This document shows positions 20,293 through 30,163 of a DNA stretch of 44,943 nucleotides, piece after piece. The position numbers and the translations under genes are program-made. This stretch comes from Actinomycetales bacterium (GTDB taxonomy: Bacteria; Actinomycetota; Actinomycetes; Nanopelagicales; Nanopelagicaceae). The stretch lies in assembly GCA_018969585.1 (NCBI GenBank), contig JAGWYB010000008.1, forward strand, positions 1-44,943. Reading direction: 5' to 3'. Within the stretch, counting starts at the first letter, position 1; the number at the start of each line of letters is the position of its first letter. The notes below the pieces were generated by a model. That model did not search any database and was not told the DNA's origin. It saw only the letters and a program-made list of their open reading frames with translations.

Positions 20293-20999
20293 AGGTTAGA
20301 TAATCTTCCTTCAGCCGCAGCAATTAAATAGGGATTCATCCTAAACTCAATCTCCAATCGGCTAGTCGGCCCATGTCCTGGAAGGAGTTGTAAATCCCCA
20401 GGCAAGGTCATAATTTTCTCACGCAGACTTTCTTCCATCTTGGATATGGAGCCTCTCGGCAGGTCGGTACGCCCGATTGACCCCGCAAAGAGGGTATCTC
20501 CACTCACTAGTACCTGATCCTCAACGATTGCAATTACTGAACCCGGAGTATGTCCTGGAGTATTTGTGATTCGAAAACTCATTCCAGCCAATTGCAAAAC
20601 TGCGTCGCTATCGATTTCTGCGATGCCTTCCGGCTCTTCGAATTTATGGTTTGGTATCAACCTATTCAATCTTGGTAAGAGAGCGCTCGTTTCCGACGTG
20701 AGCGCGAGTTGTGGACTAGTTAGTAAATCTCGATCAGACTTATGGATTAAAACTTTTGATATACCTACATCTGACTGCAATGGAATTAAAGTGAAAAAAT
20801 GATCAACGTGGCCATGGGTAATTAAAATTCCTGAAACCTTAAGGCGCTTCTCTCTAATTACCTCTTTAACCTGATTGACGAATTCATAATTGCCGATACC
20901 AGGATCAATAACGATGCACTCTTGACCGATTCCGCCAGCCAAAATCCAGCAGTTCGTTCCGTAATATGGCGCAACAACATTTTCAACCAATAGCGCCAT
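20289..20999 (-). CDS. Metallo-beta-lactamase-fold hydrolase (glyoxalase II-like)
   Basis: A 236-residue cytoplasmic protein with the full metal site: THGHVDHF (His62, His64, Asp66, His67), NTPGHTPGS, SGDTLFAGSIGRTD and LPGHGPTS. It resembles glyoxalase II and related thioesterases; the substrate cannot be read from sequence. I start it at ATG 20999, preceded by GGGGAG nine bases upstream. An in-frame ATG at 21032 would add eleven residues and lies directly after the U-run of a hairpin. First gene of the hydrolase-hisS-aspS chain and divergent from the DUF349 gene. Confidence 0.88.
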   Translation of the reverse strand: MALLVENVVAPYYGTNCWILAGGIGQECIVIDPGIGNYEFVNQVKEVIREKRLKVSGILITHGHVDHFFTLIPLQSDVGISKVLIHKSDRDLLTSPQLALTSETSALLPRLNRLIPNHKFEEPEGIAEIDSDAVLQLAGMSFRITNTPGHTPGSVIAIVEDQVLVSGDTLFAGSIGRTDLPRGSISKMEESLREKIMTLPGDLQLLPGHGPTSRLEIEFRMNPYLIAAAEGRLSNL

Positions 21000-21033
21000 C
21001 ACCGCATTCTCCCCTAACGGCTGGCTGAGCATG

Positions 21034-21060
21034 AAAAAGCCCCGCCCTGCGGGCCCTTTT
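21034..21060 (-). terminator. Terminator-like GC hairpin between divergent genes
   Basis: The plus strand reads A5-GCCCCGC-CCT-GCGGGCCC-T4. Read on the minus strand, GCCCGC pairs with GCGGGGC (one bulged G) and is followed by five T, the form of an intrinsic terminator; the plus reading ends in four T and is weaker. It sits in a 148-base gap upstream of both divergent genes, where a normal end-of-operon terminator is not expected. It may end a short leader or small RNA, or act as an attenuator before the hydrolase-hisS operon. The rest of the gap (21061-21147) holds AAAAGGA, the ribosome binding site of the DUF349 gene, and no clear promoter. Confidence 0.6.
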
Positions 21061-21147
21061 ACAGAATCCCTCAGGTTGGGTACCTTCTTCCTTTAAACCG
21101 CTGAACCCGAAACGACCTAACGGTCGCGCAACGAAAAGGATCTGCCC

Positions 21148-22449
21148 ATGGAAAATCAAGAGTCGACTATCAAGTCTCCGGCAGCTGCCTTAATCGGCGA
21201 TCCAGCGCGTTATGGCCGCGTGGACGAATCTGGAACGGTTTACGTACAAACTGATGATGGTGAACGTGCAGTTGGTTCTTATCCCGGGAAAACAGCGGAA
21301 GAAGCGCTCGCTTATTTTGTTCGGAAATTCGAAGTCGTCGCTGCCGAAGTTGCATTGTTAGCAGCTCGCATCATCAGCGGCGCTATGGTGCCAGAGGATG
21401 CGAAACAGGCAGTCGCAAAGTTACGAAGCCAAATTGAAAATCTCAACGGAGTTGGCAACTTAGTCGCTCTTAAGGCATCTCTCGAACAGATTCCGTCTCT
21501 AATTGATGAACATCGACCAGCTTACGAAGCTAAACGAGCCGCTGAAGCAGAGGCGAAAGCTGCCAAACGTGCTGCGGCCCTTGAATCAAAAGAAAAATTG
21601 GTAGCAGAGGCAGAATCTTTACGAGAATCTAATCAATGGAAAGTTACAGGAGATCGACTAAAGGCATTGCTTGACGAGTGGAAACAAGCTCCGAGATTGG
21701 ATAAAAAGACTGATGGAGATCTCTGGAAAAGATTCTCATCAGCAAGGAATTATTTTGACAAGAAGCGAAGACAACACTTCGCCTCACTCTCTAAAGTACA
21801 AACCGAAGTAAAGTCACTGAAAGAAGTAATCGTTTCAGAAGCTGAAAGCCTTGCTAACTCCACAGATTGGGTTAATACAGCCAGAAGATATAAGGCACTG
21901 ATGGACCAGTGGAAGGCAACTGGAAGAGGTAAGAAAGCTGATGACGCAAAATTGTGGTCTCGCTTCAAAGCAGCTCAAGATGCTTTCTTTGCTGCAAAAA
22001 ATGCTGACCTTGAAAAACGTAGCGTTTCTTTCTCCGAAAACTTAATTAAACGTGAAGCGATTGTTAGCGAAATAGAATCACTACTTCCGATTACAAACCT
22101 TGACGAAGCTCGTCGCAAATTCCGTGATTTGAAAAGTCGCTATATGAAATCCGGTCAGGTCGAGCGCGGAAAACGAAATGCCCTTGACCGACGAGTTGAG
22201 TCAGTTGAATTATCTGTAAAGGAAGCGGAGCAGGAGCAGTGGCGTAAATCTGATCCTGGCGCTAAAGCTCGAGCAAATGATGTTGTGAGCCAATTACGCG
22301 CAGCCGTCGCTGATTATGAAGCAAAAGCCACGAAGGCTGAATCCAATGGTGATCATAAAAAAGCCAATGAATTACGAGAGGCGGCCGCGGCTCGTAAGGT
22401 CTGGTTAGCCGAGGCTGAGAAAGGTTTATCGGAGTTCACTGCAAATTAG
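21148..22449 (+). CDS. DUF349 repeat protein
   Basis: A 433-residue, mostly helical, charged cytoplasmic protein. It carries DUF349 repeats with the pattern W-x-(n)-KALLDEWK-(n)-LWKRFSSARNYFDKKR, seen at about residues 165-215 and again at about 230-290, with a weaker third copy at about 305-350; an alanine-rich coiled coil (about 125-155) joins the N-terminal part. The family function is unknown in actinobacteria; in other phyla such helices are seen in large DNA- or RNA-associated proteins. AAAAGGA lies seven bases before the ATG. It is convergent with rsh (four-base overlap), and relA/DUF349/hydrolase/hisS is a known actinobacterial order. Confidence 0.82.
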   Translation: MENQESTIKSPAAALIGDPARYGRVDESGTVYVQTDDGERAVGSYPGKTAEEALAYFVRKFEVVAAEVALLAARIISGAMVPEDAKQAVAKLRSQIENLNGVGNLVALKASLEQIPSLIDEHRPAYEAKRAAEAEAKAAKRAAALESKEKLVAEAESLRESNQWKVTGDRLKALLDEWKQAPRLDKKTDGDLWKRFSSARNYFDKKRRQHFASLSKVQTEVKSLKEVIVSEAESLANSTDWVNTARRYKALMDQWKATGRGKKADDAKLWSRFKAAQDAFFAAKNADLEKRSVSFSENLIKREAIVSEIESLLPITNLDEARRKFRDLKSRYMKSGQVERGKRNALDRRVESVELSVKEAEQEQWRKSDPGAKARANDVVSQLRAAVADYEAKATKAESNGDHKKANELREAAAARKVWLAEAEKGLSEFTAN

Positions 22450-24617
22450 TTGTTGGTGATTCGGTAAACATCGTATACCCCATCAATTTTCTTGATGCTT
22501 GCTAGAACCGTATCTAAGTGTGAAGCATCTGCCATTTCAAAGGTAAATCTTGAAATCGCGGTCTGGTCCTTTGTTGTATTCACCGCGGCATGAAGAATAT
22601 TAACCTCGAGATCTGAGAGCGCCCGGGTGATATCAGAGAGAAGACGCGATCGATCCAGAGCTTCAATCTGAATGTTGACGAGAAATACAGTTTTCGCTGT
22701 TGGATCCCAAGAGACTTTCACAATTCGATCGCCTTGGTGGAATTTCAAATCCGCCACATTCACGCAATCGCTTCGATGAATTGATACTCCACTGCCGCGC
22801 GTAACAAAGCCAGCAATCGGGTCCCCGGGAACTGGAGTGCAACATCTTGCGAGCTTTATAAGGACATCATCGACACCTTCAACATGTACACCGCTGGCAC
22901 TTCGTCGCGGGATTCTCGGAGTAGTTCCAGTAGAGATAGATTCAATTAGCGGAGCCTCGTGCGTTTCTTCAGCACCGACTGCGGAAATCAGCTTCTCCAC
23001 AACGGAGTTAGAAGAGATAAACCCATCTCCGACTGCCGCATAAAGCGAATCGATATCTGAATAGTTCATGTCGTGAGCCAGTTGAAGAAGTGTTTGACCA
23101 GCTAAAATTTTCTGAATCGGCAGGCCTGCTTTTCGCATTTGACGAGCGATAGATTCTTTACCGGCATCAATAGCTTCTTCACGCCTCTCTCGAGAAAACC
23201 AAGCCTTAATTTTCGAGCGAGCTCGCGGTGATTTAACAAAGTTAAGCCAATCCCTGCTTGGGGCCGCGTGTTCTCCTTTGTTCGTTACTATTTCAATAAC
23301 GTCACCATTGCTCAACGGCGCCTCTAGCGAAACCAATTTTCCATTTACTTTAGCCCCGATACATTTGTTTCCAACTTCCGTATGAACAGCATAAGCAAAA
23401 TCGACGGGTGTTGATCCCTGCGGTAGTGCAATAACGCTGCCTTTCGGCGTGAATACGAACACTTCCGGGGTGTGCAAATCAAAACGCAGGGCATCGAGAA
23501 ACTCTGAGACGTCGGTTGTTTCTTGTTGCCATTCATGTAGTTGTTTCAGCCACATCACATCTGGACTATCGGCTCCTGTGGATTTTTTACCTGTCTTATA
23601 TTTCCAGTGTGCTGCAATTCCATATTCTGCTCTTCGATGCATCTCATGAGTTCGAATTTGAATTTCAACAGCCTTCCCATTTGGACCTATCACTGTGGTG
23701 TGCAGAGATTGATATAAATTAAACTTCGGCATTGCGATGTAGTCTTTAAATCGTCCCGGAACTGGGCTCCATCTAGCATGAATCGATCCTAAAACTGCAT
23801 AACAATCTCTCACATCAGTTACTAGAACTCTGATTCCTACAAGATCATAAATATCATTGAACTCGCGACCTCTGATGACCATTTTCTGGTAGACGCTATA
23901 AAGATGTTTCTGTCGTCCAGTTACGGTTGCCGATATTCCTTCGGCGCCTAAATCGTTTTGAACTATTTCAATTACTTCATTCGTTAGCTTTTCTCGCGAA
24001 GGGTTACGTTCCGCTACCAAACGTTCAATTTCTTCAAATTTCTTCGGCTCTAGAAATTTAAAAGATAAATCCTCTAATTCCCATTTGACGGCGTTCATAC
24101 CAAGCCGATGCGCAAGCGGCGCATAAATATCGAGTGTTTCGCGCGCCTTCCTTGCTGCGGTATCTGGCGAAACATATTGCCAAGTGCGAGCGTTATGAAG
24201 ACGATCTGCCAACTTGATTACAAGGACTCTTATATCCTTCGCCATCGCAACGACCATTTTTCGAACGGTCTCTGCTTCGGCGGTAGGACCGTAGGTAAGA
24301 CGATCAAGTTTCGTGACTCCGTCTACCAGATTGGCAATTTCTTCGCCAAAATCTTTTCTCAATTCTTGATTTGAGTAAGTTGTATCTTCAACAGTATCGT
24401 GCAAAAGAGCTGCCGCGAGGGTATTTGCATCTAAACCTAGATCAGCAAGAATTTCCGCAACCGCAACCGGATGGGTTATATACGGATCGCCGCTTTTTCT
24501 AAGTTGTCCATCATGGGCAGCGCTAGCTTTTTCAAAGGCTCGTTCAAGTACAAGTAAATCTGATTTTGGATTCTGCTCACGCAATCTATCTGCTAACGGC
24601 GAGAGCAGCGAGTTCAT
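22446..24617 (-). CDS. rsh: Bifunctional (p)ppGpp synthetase/hydrolase, Rsh type
   Basis: This enzyme makes and degrades the stringent-response alarmone. The 723-residue protein has the hydrolase HD domain with His49 (YITHP) and HDTVEDT (73-79) intact. The synthetase domain (about 230-350) has GRQKHLYSVYQKM, FNDIYDLVGIRV, RFKDYIAMPKFNLYQSLHTTV and EIQIRT. The TGS domain starts at VFVFTPKGSVIALPQGSTPVDFAY (shown in parts) and an ACT domain ends the protein. Both catalytic sites look active. It is the last gene of the ruvC-ruvA-ruvB-secD-secF run, 14 bases after secF; the apt gene often found between them is missing. Confidence 0.96.
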   Translation of the reverse strand: MNSLLSPLADRLREQNPKSDLLVLERAFEKASAAHDGQLRKSGDPYITHPVAVAEILADLGLDANTLAAALLHDTVEDTTYSNQELRKDFGEEIANLVDGVTKLDRLTYGPTAEAETVRKMVVAMAKDIRVLVIKLADRLHNARTWQYVSPDTAARKARETLDIYAPLAHRLGMNAVKWELEDLSFKFLEPKKFEEIERLVAERNPSREKLTNEVIEIVQNDLGAEGISATVTGRQKHLYSVYQKMVIRGREFNDIYDLVGIRVLVTDVRDCYAVLGSIHARWSPVPGRFKDYIAMPKFNLYQSLHTTVIGPNGKAVEIQIRTHEMHRRAEYGIAAHWKYKTGKKSTGADSPDVMWLKQLHEWQQETTDVSEFLDALRFDLHTPEVFVFTPKGSVIALPQGSTPVDFAYAVHTEVGNKCIGAKVNGKLVSLEAPLSNGDVIEIVTNKGEHAAPSRDWLNFVKSPRARSKIKAWFSRERREEAIDAGKESIARQMRKAGLPIQKILAGQTLLQLAHDMNYSDIDSLYAAVGDGFISSNSVVEKLISAVGAEETHEAPLIESISTGTTPRIPRRSASGVHVEGVDDVLIKLARCCTPVPGDPIAGFVTRGSGVSIHRSDCVNVADLKFHQGDRIVKVSWDPTAKTVFLVNIQIEALDRSRLLSDITRALSDLEVNILHAAVNTTKDQTAISRFTFEMADASHLDTVLASIKKIDGVYDVYRITNN

Positions 24618-24631
24618 GCCTTAATTATCGA

Positions 24632-25654
24632 CTACTTACGACCTTTGCGCTTATCGCGTTTTCGCTGCAGCCGTTGGCCTTGCGCGACCGGAGCGCCACC
24701 TCGAGCCATAACGCGCTGATTGAGCGCCTTAATTGCAGGCTCCCGTTCTCGCAACTGGGCTAATACCGGGGATGCAATAAATATTGAGGAATAAGTTCCG
24801 GCGATTAATCCGATAAATAACGCTAAGGACAAATCTTTCAAGGTACCAGCTCCGAGGATGCCTGCCCCGACAAAGAGGATTGCGGCAACTGGTAAAAGTG
24901 CAATTAAAGAAGTATTCAAAGAGCGAACAATGGTCTGGTTAACTGCCAAGTTTGCTGCTTGTGAGTAGGTGTACTTACCTGTTGCGGTAATGAATCGAGT
25001 GTTTTCTCGGACTTTATCGAAGACCACGACAGTGTCATATAGCGAATACCCCAGAATGGTAAGGAATCCAATAACCGTTGATGGTGAAACTTCAAATCCA
25101 ACAAGGGCATAAATTCCCACCGTAATAAAAACGTCATGAATCAGTGCCACGATTGCAGCAATCGCCATTTTCGGTTCAAATGCAAGTGCCAGATAAATCA
25201 TCACGATGATTAAGAACGCAATCAATCCTTGGAGAGCTTTTCGTGATATTTCCTCACCCCATGAAGGACCAACGTTCTGGGTATCAATTGACTCAACAGT
25301 TACGCCAAAGGTTTTTGCTAGCGAATCCTGAATTGAGTTCGATTGAGATTGTTCAATTACGCCTGTTTGAATACGGATTTTATTATCGCCAATTGTCTGG
25401 ATTCGAGTTTCACCTGAATATCCCGCGCTTTGAACCGCGCTCTCAGCTTGTGGAATCGTGCCGCTCGGTGCTGTTACAGTGAAAGATGAACCACCCTTAA
25501 ATTCGATGGAAAGTTCTACTCCCTTGGCGCCGAGAGCAAAACCAGAGAGAATGATGAATGCCAGTGAAAGTGAATACCACTTTCGCTTTCCACCGATGAT
25601 GTTGAGCGAGGTTTCACCTCGATAAAGTCGCCCGCCGAGACCAGAAATTCTCAT
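24632..25654 (-). CDS. secF: Protein translocase subunit SecF
   Basis: SecF works with SecD to pull exported proteins across the membrane using the proton gradient. The 340-residue protein has a transmembrane segment after KRKWYSLSLAF, the periplasmic GGSSFTV region, the conserved GPSWGEEISRKALQGL, and five further membrane segments including the TILGYSLYDTVVVFDKVRENT motif. The C-terminus is basic (RLQRKRDKRKGRK), probably cytoplasmic. Its ATG overlaps the secD stop by four bases. Confidence 0.96.
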   Translation of the reverse strand: MRISGLGGRLYRGETSLNIIGGKRKWYSLSLAFIILSGFALGAKGVELSIEFKGGSSFTVTAPSGTIPQAESAVQSAGYSGETRIQTIGDNKIRIQTGVIEQSQSNSIQDSLAKTFGVTVESIDTQNVGPSWGEEISRKALQGLIAFLIIVMIYLALAFEPKMAIAAIVALIHDVFITVGIYALVGFEVSPSTVIGFLTILGYSLYDTVVVFDKVRENTRFITATGKYTYSQAANLAVNQTIVRSLNTSLIALLPVAAILFVGAGILGAGTLKDLSLALFIGLIAGTYSSIFIASPVLAQLREREPAIKALNQRVMARGGAPVAQGQRLQRKRDKRKGRK

Positions 25655-27189
25655 AGTTTCTCCTCAGACTTAGAGTCAGCAAAGTTCGCCATTCCAACGC
25701 TTCGCGCCGATACGCCGGAGAATCTTCCGCCGTTCTGCAGATACTTTGATTTAGCCATCAATGAAACTAACGGCTTGGTAAAGAAGAAGATAATGAGTAG
25801 ATCGATAATCGTCGTTAATCCGAGAGTGAATGCAAAACCTCGGACGCTTCCAACCGAAACAACATAAAGAACAACCGCTGAGATTCCCGATACCAAGTCC
25901 GCAACAACAATCGTACGTCTTGCTCGAATCCATCCGGTTTCTACGGCAACTCGAAGTGGTTTGCCGTCGCGCATTTCATCTCTTATACGTTCGAAATAGA
26001 CGATAAACGAGTCTGCGGTTATACCAATGGCAACGATAGTTCCAGCGATGCCAGCCAGGGTTAATGTGAATCCAACTGTCTTCCCAAGTAGGAAAAGAGA
26101 GAGAATTACTTGTACGGCCGCTAGCGACAGCGATCCGATAACAGCAATGGAAAGAGCGCGATAGTAAAGAATTGAGTAGATAACCACTAACGCCAGGCCA
26201 AGTCCGCCAGCCAATAATCCAGCCCGTAATTGATCGCTACCCAACGTTGGCGAAACTTGCTGAACCTCGCCGCGATCAAATGCGAGCGGCAATGATCCGT
26301 ATTTGAGAACATTTGCAAGATCTTGAGCTTCAAGTTGGCTAAACGAGCCAGTGATTTGCGCTCGACCTCCCAGAATAGCTTCATTGATTCTCGGAGCGGA
26401 TACAACTGAGCCATCCAGGACAATCGCGACTTGATTTTGCGGGGTAGGAAGATTTACGACTGCTTGCGTTAATTCTCCAAATTTCTTCGAACCATCTCCG
26501 CTGAAATCTAAACTAACAAACCAACCACTAGCACTTGCCGGGTCAATCGCGGCAGTTGCGCTTTCCACATCTCTTCCTACAACTTGGGCAGGAGCCAAAA
26601 CATACCGAACGCCACCCGTTCGATCACAGGTGATTAAATTCTTATTTGGATCTTCCGTTACAGAGGTAATATTTAATTCTGCTGCAGTGCAATCTAAAGT
26701 TGTAAAGGCGCTCTGTTCTTCAGGAGATAAATTTAGTCCAGCAATCAATTCGTTATCGGTAGGGGTTGGAACGCCACCAGTTTCGACAAGAACCTGTCGG
26801 AAACGTAACTCTGCAGTCTGGCCAACTAATTCCACAATCCGGCGACCAGTCTCACCAGGAACAGCAATCACAATCTGGCGATTCGTGCCTGAGCCTTCTG
26901 CAGTAACCTCGCTTTCGGCAACACCCAATGAGTCAACGCGCTGCCGGATAATCGATACCGCTTGATCTATTGATTCAGCACTTACGTTTCCGGAATCACC
27001 AGTTTGAACTCTTGGCTGCAAAGTAACGCTCGTTCCACCTCGTAGATCAAGACCAAGATTTATTGAGGTTGCGCCAATTCCAAATGCAGTGGCGAATAAA
27101 GCTGCCGTTAAGAAAAGGTGGATAAAGAGAGTTCGCCCTGGTCTCGAGCGATTAGCGCTACCGGAATTACGAGAAGAACCGAAAGACAT
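25651..27189 (-). CDS. secD: Protein translocase subunit SecD
   Basis: A 512-residue protein with a first membrane segment (about 20-40), the DLRGGTSVTLQ signature, a large external domain and five C-terminal membrane segments with GITADSFIVYFERIRDEMRDG. I start at ATG 27189 (MSFGSSRNSG). An in-frame start at 27273 would overlap ruvB by 73 bases with sequence that does not look like SecD. It lies 11 bases after ruvB, with no clear ribosome binding site, so coupling to ruvB is likely. The yajC gene usually found between ruvB and secD is absent. Confidence 0.95.
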   Translation of the reverse strand: MSFGSSRNSGSANRSRPGRTLFIHLFLTAALFATAFGIGATSINLGLDLRGGTSVTLQPRVQTGDSGNVSAESIDQAVSIIRQRVDSLGVAESEVTAEGSGTNRQIVIAVPGETGRRIVELVGQTAELRFRQVLVETGGVPTPTDNELIAGLNLSPEEQSAFTTLDCTAAELNITSVTEDPNKNLITCDRTGGVRYVLAPAQVVGRDVESATAAIDPASASGWFVSLDFSGDGSKKFGELTQAVVNLPTPQNQVAIVLDGSVVSAPRINEAILGGRAQITGSFSQLEAQDLANVLKYGSLPLAFDRGEVQQVSPTLGSDQLRAGLLAGGLGLALVVIYSILYYRALSIAVIGSLSLAAVQVILSLFLLGKTVGFTLTLAGIAGTIVAIGITADSFIVYFERIRDEMRDGKPLRVAVETGWIRARRTIVVADLVSGISAVVLYVVSVGSVRGFAFTLGLTTIIDLLIIFFFTKPLVSLMAKSKYLQNGGRFSGVSARSVGMANFADSKSEEKL

Positions 27190-27200
27190 GGGGCGAGAGT

Positions 27201-28241
27201 CTATGGTCCGGCCACTGGGTTGTCGAAAAGCCCGGGAGCTTGTGGCGGCGGATTCTTTCCAAGGTGGCTCCAAGCCAGCGGTGTAGCGCTTCGACCGCGC
27301 GGCGAACGAATCATGAAGCCAGATCGAACTAGGAAAGGTTCGGCCATTGATTCGACAGTTTCGCGCTCCTCGCCCACCGCCATCGCCAAGGTGTTAAGCC
27401 CAACGGGTCCTCCACCGAATTGTTCAATAAGAGAGCGAAGTATTGCGATATCCAATCGATCTAAGCCTTTTTCATCCACTTCATAAATTTCCAGTGCTCG
27501 CTTTGTAACATCACCGGTGATAACTGAATCGGCATGAACCTCCGCATAATCTCTAACCCGGCGAAGTAAGCGATTTGCAATTCTGGGCGTGCCGCGCGAT
27601 CGTTTTCCGAGTTCTGAAACTGCGTCTTTTTTAATTTCGATTTCGAGCAAATTTGCACTTCGCTTAATTATCTCTTCGATATCAATAGGGTCATAAAAAT
27701 CGAGATGCGCAGTAAATCCAAAGCGATCGCGAAGCGGCGCTGGAAGCAGTCCGGCACGAGTTGTAGCGCCAACTAACGTAAAGTGCGGCAAACTCAAAGG
27801 AATTGCCGTTGCACCCGGTCCTTTGCCAACAATTACATCCACTCGAAAATCTTCCATCGCCAGATAGAGCATTTCTTCTGCGGGCCGAGCCATCCGGTGA
27901 ATCTCGTCAAGAAAAAGAATTTCGCCTTCTACCAAAGATGAGAGAATTGAGGCTAAATCTCCTGCATGAGTAATGGCAGGTCCACTTGTAATTCGAATTG
28001 GGGAACCCATTTCGGTTGCAACAATCATTGCTAGCGTTGTTTTCCCAAGGCCTGGCGGACCAGATAGCAAGATATGGTCGGCAGGAGCTGATCTTTCTCG
28101 AGCGGCCCGTAACAGAAGATCTACTTGATCTCTAACTCTTCCCTGTCCAATAAATTCCTTAAGACTAGAAGGGCGAAGGGCTTGTTCAGCGCTGATATCT
28201 TCAGGCGAAAGATTTGAATTAAGAAAATCTGACTCACTCAT
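27201..28241 (-). CDS. ruvB: Holliday junction branch migration ATPase RuvB
   Basis: The motor of the RuvABC complex. The 346-residue protein has the Walker A motif [11 protein letters not shown], Walker [13 protein letters not shown], sensor [18 protein letters not shown] with the arginine finger, and the C-terminal winged helix [17 protein letters not shown]. The ATG overlaps the ruvA stop by four bases, giving the ruvC-ruvA-ruvB chain. The C-terminus LFDNPVAGP is slightly shorter than the average member but complete. Confidence 0.97.
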   Translation of the reverse strand: MSESDFLNSNLSPEDISAEQALRPSSLKEFIGQGRVRDQVDLLLRAARERSAPADHILLSGPPGLGKTTLAMIVATEMGSPIRITSGPAITHAGDLASILSSLVEGEILFLDEIHRMARPAEEMLYLAMEDFRVDVIVGKGPGATAIPLSLPHFTLVGATTRAGLLPAPLRDRFGFTAHLDFYDPIDIEEIIKRSANLLEIEIKKDAVSELGKRSRGTPRIANRLLRRVRDYAEVHADSVITGDVTKRALEIYEVDEKGLDRLDIAILRSLIEQFGGGPVGLNTLAMAVGEERETVESMAEPFLVRSGFMIRSPRGRSATPLAWSHLGKNPPPQAPGLFDNPVAGP

Positions 28242-28825
28242 TTTCGTGCCTGGCTCAATGTCTTCTTGAGTAATTCGCTTAAATCCGGATTAGCGGATTC
28301 ATCCAAGTCTAAAACTACTTGATCGATAGCTTTTTCGGCCTCTTTTGCGGAATATCCGAGGCTGATGAGAGCTTCTTTTAGAGAGTTACGCCATTTGCCA
28401 CCGGGTTTATTCTTGCCGCTTTTATAGGTTTGGAATTTATCTTGGAGCTCCAGGATTATCCTTGATGCGACTTTCTTACCTATTCCAGGAACCTTCTCCA
28501 AAGCCGAAGCTTCTCCCTCTCCAATATGGCTCCTGAGATCATCAGGTCCAAACATTGAGAGCAATGAATGAGCAACTTTAGGCCCAACCCCAGTAACAGT
28601 TTGCAACTCATCAAAAAGATCTCTCGAATTTGAATTGAGAAACCCGTAAAGAGTCCAAGAATCTTCTCGGATAACTTGAGAAGTATAAAGTTCGATTTCT
28701 CTACCGGAACTTATGCTGCTAGAAATCTCTGGCGCTACGGTAACTTCGTAACCTAATCCGGAAACATCAACAACCAATGATGTTAACCGAGTCTCAAGAA
28801 CGACGCCTTTGATTCGAGAAATCAC
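28238..28825 (-). CDS. ruvA: Holliday junction binding protein RuvA
   Basis: RuvA tetramers hold the four-way junction and recruit RuvB. The 195-residue protein begins [20 protein letters not shown], the standard OB domain. Helix-hairpin-helix motifs [13 protein letters not shown] and [16 protein letters not shown] follow, then a flexible linker and domain III with [16 protein letters not shown]. Overlaps ruvC and ruvB by four bases each. Nothing is unusual. Confidence 0.96.
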   Translation of the reverse strand: MISRIKGVVLETRLTSLVVDVSGLGYEVTVAPEISSSISSGREIELYTSQVIREDSWTLYGFLNSNSRDLFDELQTVTGVGPKVAHSLLSMFGPDDLRSHIGEGEASALEKVPGIGKKVASRIILELQDKFQTYKSGKNKPGGKWRNSLKEALISLGYSAKEAEKAIDQVVLDLDESANPDLSELLKKTLSQARK

Positions 28826-29370
28826 CGTTTCACTCTTCTCCCCGAGATGCTTTGAATTCTCTTTTTTTCCGTCTTAGCAGCTAAGTTCAAACGTTCGCTA
28901 CCTGGTCCACGCCAATGATGGCAGATAGCAAGGGCTAAAGCGTCTGTGGTGTCCACGGGACTTGGTGCCGATTTCAATCTAAGAATCTTCACAACCATTC
29001 GAGCCACCTGCTTTTTATCAGCACGCCCAGATCCAGAAACGGCAGCTTTAACCTCCGTTGGGGTGTGGAGCGCTAGCGGCAAATTTGATCGCGCGGCTAT
29101 CAAAAGGGCCACTCCCGCGGCCTGTCCAGTTGCCATAGCGGTCTTCACATTTAATTGAGAAAAAACTCTTTCGACTGCAATTGCATCAGGTTTACATCTT
29201 TCGATCCAACTCTTCAATTCGGTTTCTAGCTGCAAGAGTCGATCCTGCAAGAGAGCATCCACATCAGTTTTTATTACACCACAATCAACAAGCGATAATC
29301 CGCTTGCTGTTCTCTCTACAACGCCGATGCCGCACCGCGTTAACCCTGGATCAATTCCGAGAACCCTCAC
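28822..29370 (-). CDS. ruvC: Holliday junction resolvase RuvC
   Basis: RuvC cuts the junction symmetrically. The 182-residue protein has the four acidic residues of the RNase H fold: Asp7 in MRVLGIDPGLTRCG, Glu in VERVFSQLN, and the two aspartates of DTTDALALAICHHW. I use GTG at 29370; a TTG one codon earlier is possible. The 31-base gap upstream to yebC shows no clear promoter. The C-terminus is a basic tail of about 30 residues beyond the usual core, which is common in actinobacteria. Confidence 0.95.
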   Translation of the reverse strand: MRVLGIDPGLTRCGIGVVERTASGLSLVDCGVIKTDVDALLQDRLLQLETELKSWIERCKPDAIAVERVFSQLNVKTAMATGQAAGVALLIAARSNLPLALHTPTEVKAAVSGSGRADKKQVARMVVKILRLKSAPSPVDTTDALALAICHHWRGPGSERLNLAAKTEKKRIQSISGRRVKR

Positions 29371-29401
29371 CAATCCAGCCTAATGAGGGCCAAGTAAACG
29401 A

Positions 29402-30163
29402 CTATGAAAGGCTCGCCATTACCTCATCAGAAATATCGAAATTGCCATAAACATTCTGTACGTCATCTAAGTCCTCAATAGCATCAATTAATTCGAGAAG
29501 ACTCTTAGCCGTCTCGCCATTTACCGGAATGGAGAGCGATGGAAGAAATGAAGAATCAGCGGATTCGTACTCGTATCCGGCCTTTGTAATCGCATCACGT
29601 ATTCCGACTAAATCAGATGGAGAACTAACGATTTCGAAATTTTCGCCCAGATTATTTACTTCCTCAGCCCCGGCATCCAAAACTATTTCAAGGAGTGAAT
29701 CCTCAGTCAGACTTTTATCACCTTGTTGCTTTCGAACAATTACTACTCCTTTTCTCTCGAATAGATAACCAACCGAACCGGGATCAGCCATCGTTCCGCC
29801 ATTTCGAGTAACGGCAACTCTCACTTCAGAAGCCGCGCGATTACGATTATCAGATAGGCACTCGATCAGAATCGCTACGCCACCTGGTCCATATCCCTCG
29901 TACATGATGGTCTCCCAATTAGAGCTGGCTCCATCTTCCCCGGCTGCACGTTTTAGCGCGCGTTCGATGTTATCGCTCGGAACGGAATTCTTCTTTGCTT
30001 TGGTTACGGCATCGTAAAGCGTTGGATTAGCTTCTGGATCGGGACCGCCATTTCGCGCGGCAACTTCAATTGCTTTTATGTATTTTGCGAAAGCTTTGGA
30101 TCGCTTTGAATCAATGAGCGCTTTCTTCCGCTTTATCGTTGCCCACTTGGAATGACCTGACAT
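29402..30163 (-). CDS. yebC: YebC/TACO1-family regulatory protein
   Basis: A 253-residue protein beginning [20 protein letters not shown], the family signature, followed by [35 protein letters not shown] and [15 protein letters not shown]. Members have been described as DNA-binding regulators and, more recently, as translation factors acting at proline-rich stretches. The conserved position upstream of ruvC fits. Its ATG overlaps the pdxT stop by one base (TAATG). Confidence 0.95.
   Translation of the reverse strand: MSGHSKWATIKRKKALIDSKRSKAFAKYIKAIEVAARNGGPDPEANPTLYDAVTKAKKNSVPSDNIERALKRAAGEDGASSNWETIMYEGYGPGGVAILIECLSDNRNRAASEVRVAVTRNGGTMADPGSVGYLFERKGVVIVRKQQGDKSLTEDSLLEIVLDAGAEEVNNLGENFEIVSSPSDLVGIRDAITKAGYEYESADSSFLPSLSIPVNGETAKSLLELIDAIEDLDDVQNVYGNFDISDEVMASLS

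Noticed and set aside
21034-21147. T-box or Actinobacterial 6C-type RNA upstream of the hydrolase-hisS operon
   Set aside because: No T-box core sequence (TGGnACCGCG-like) is present, and only one C-rich hairpin is seen where the 6C RNA has two; kept only as a terminator-like hairpin.
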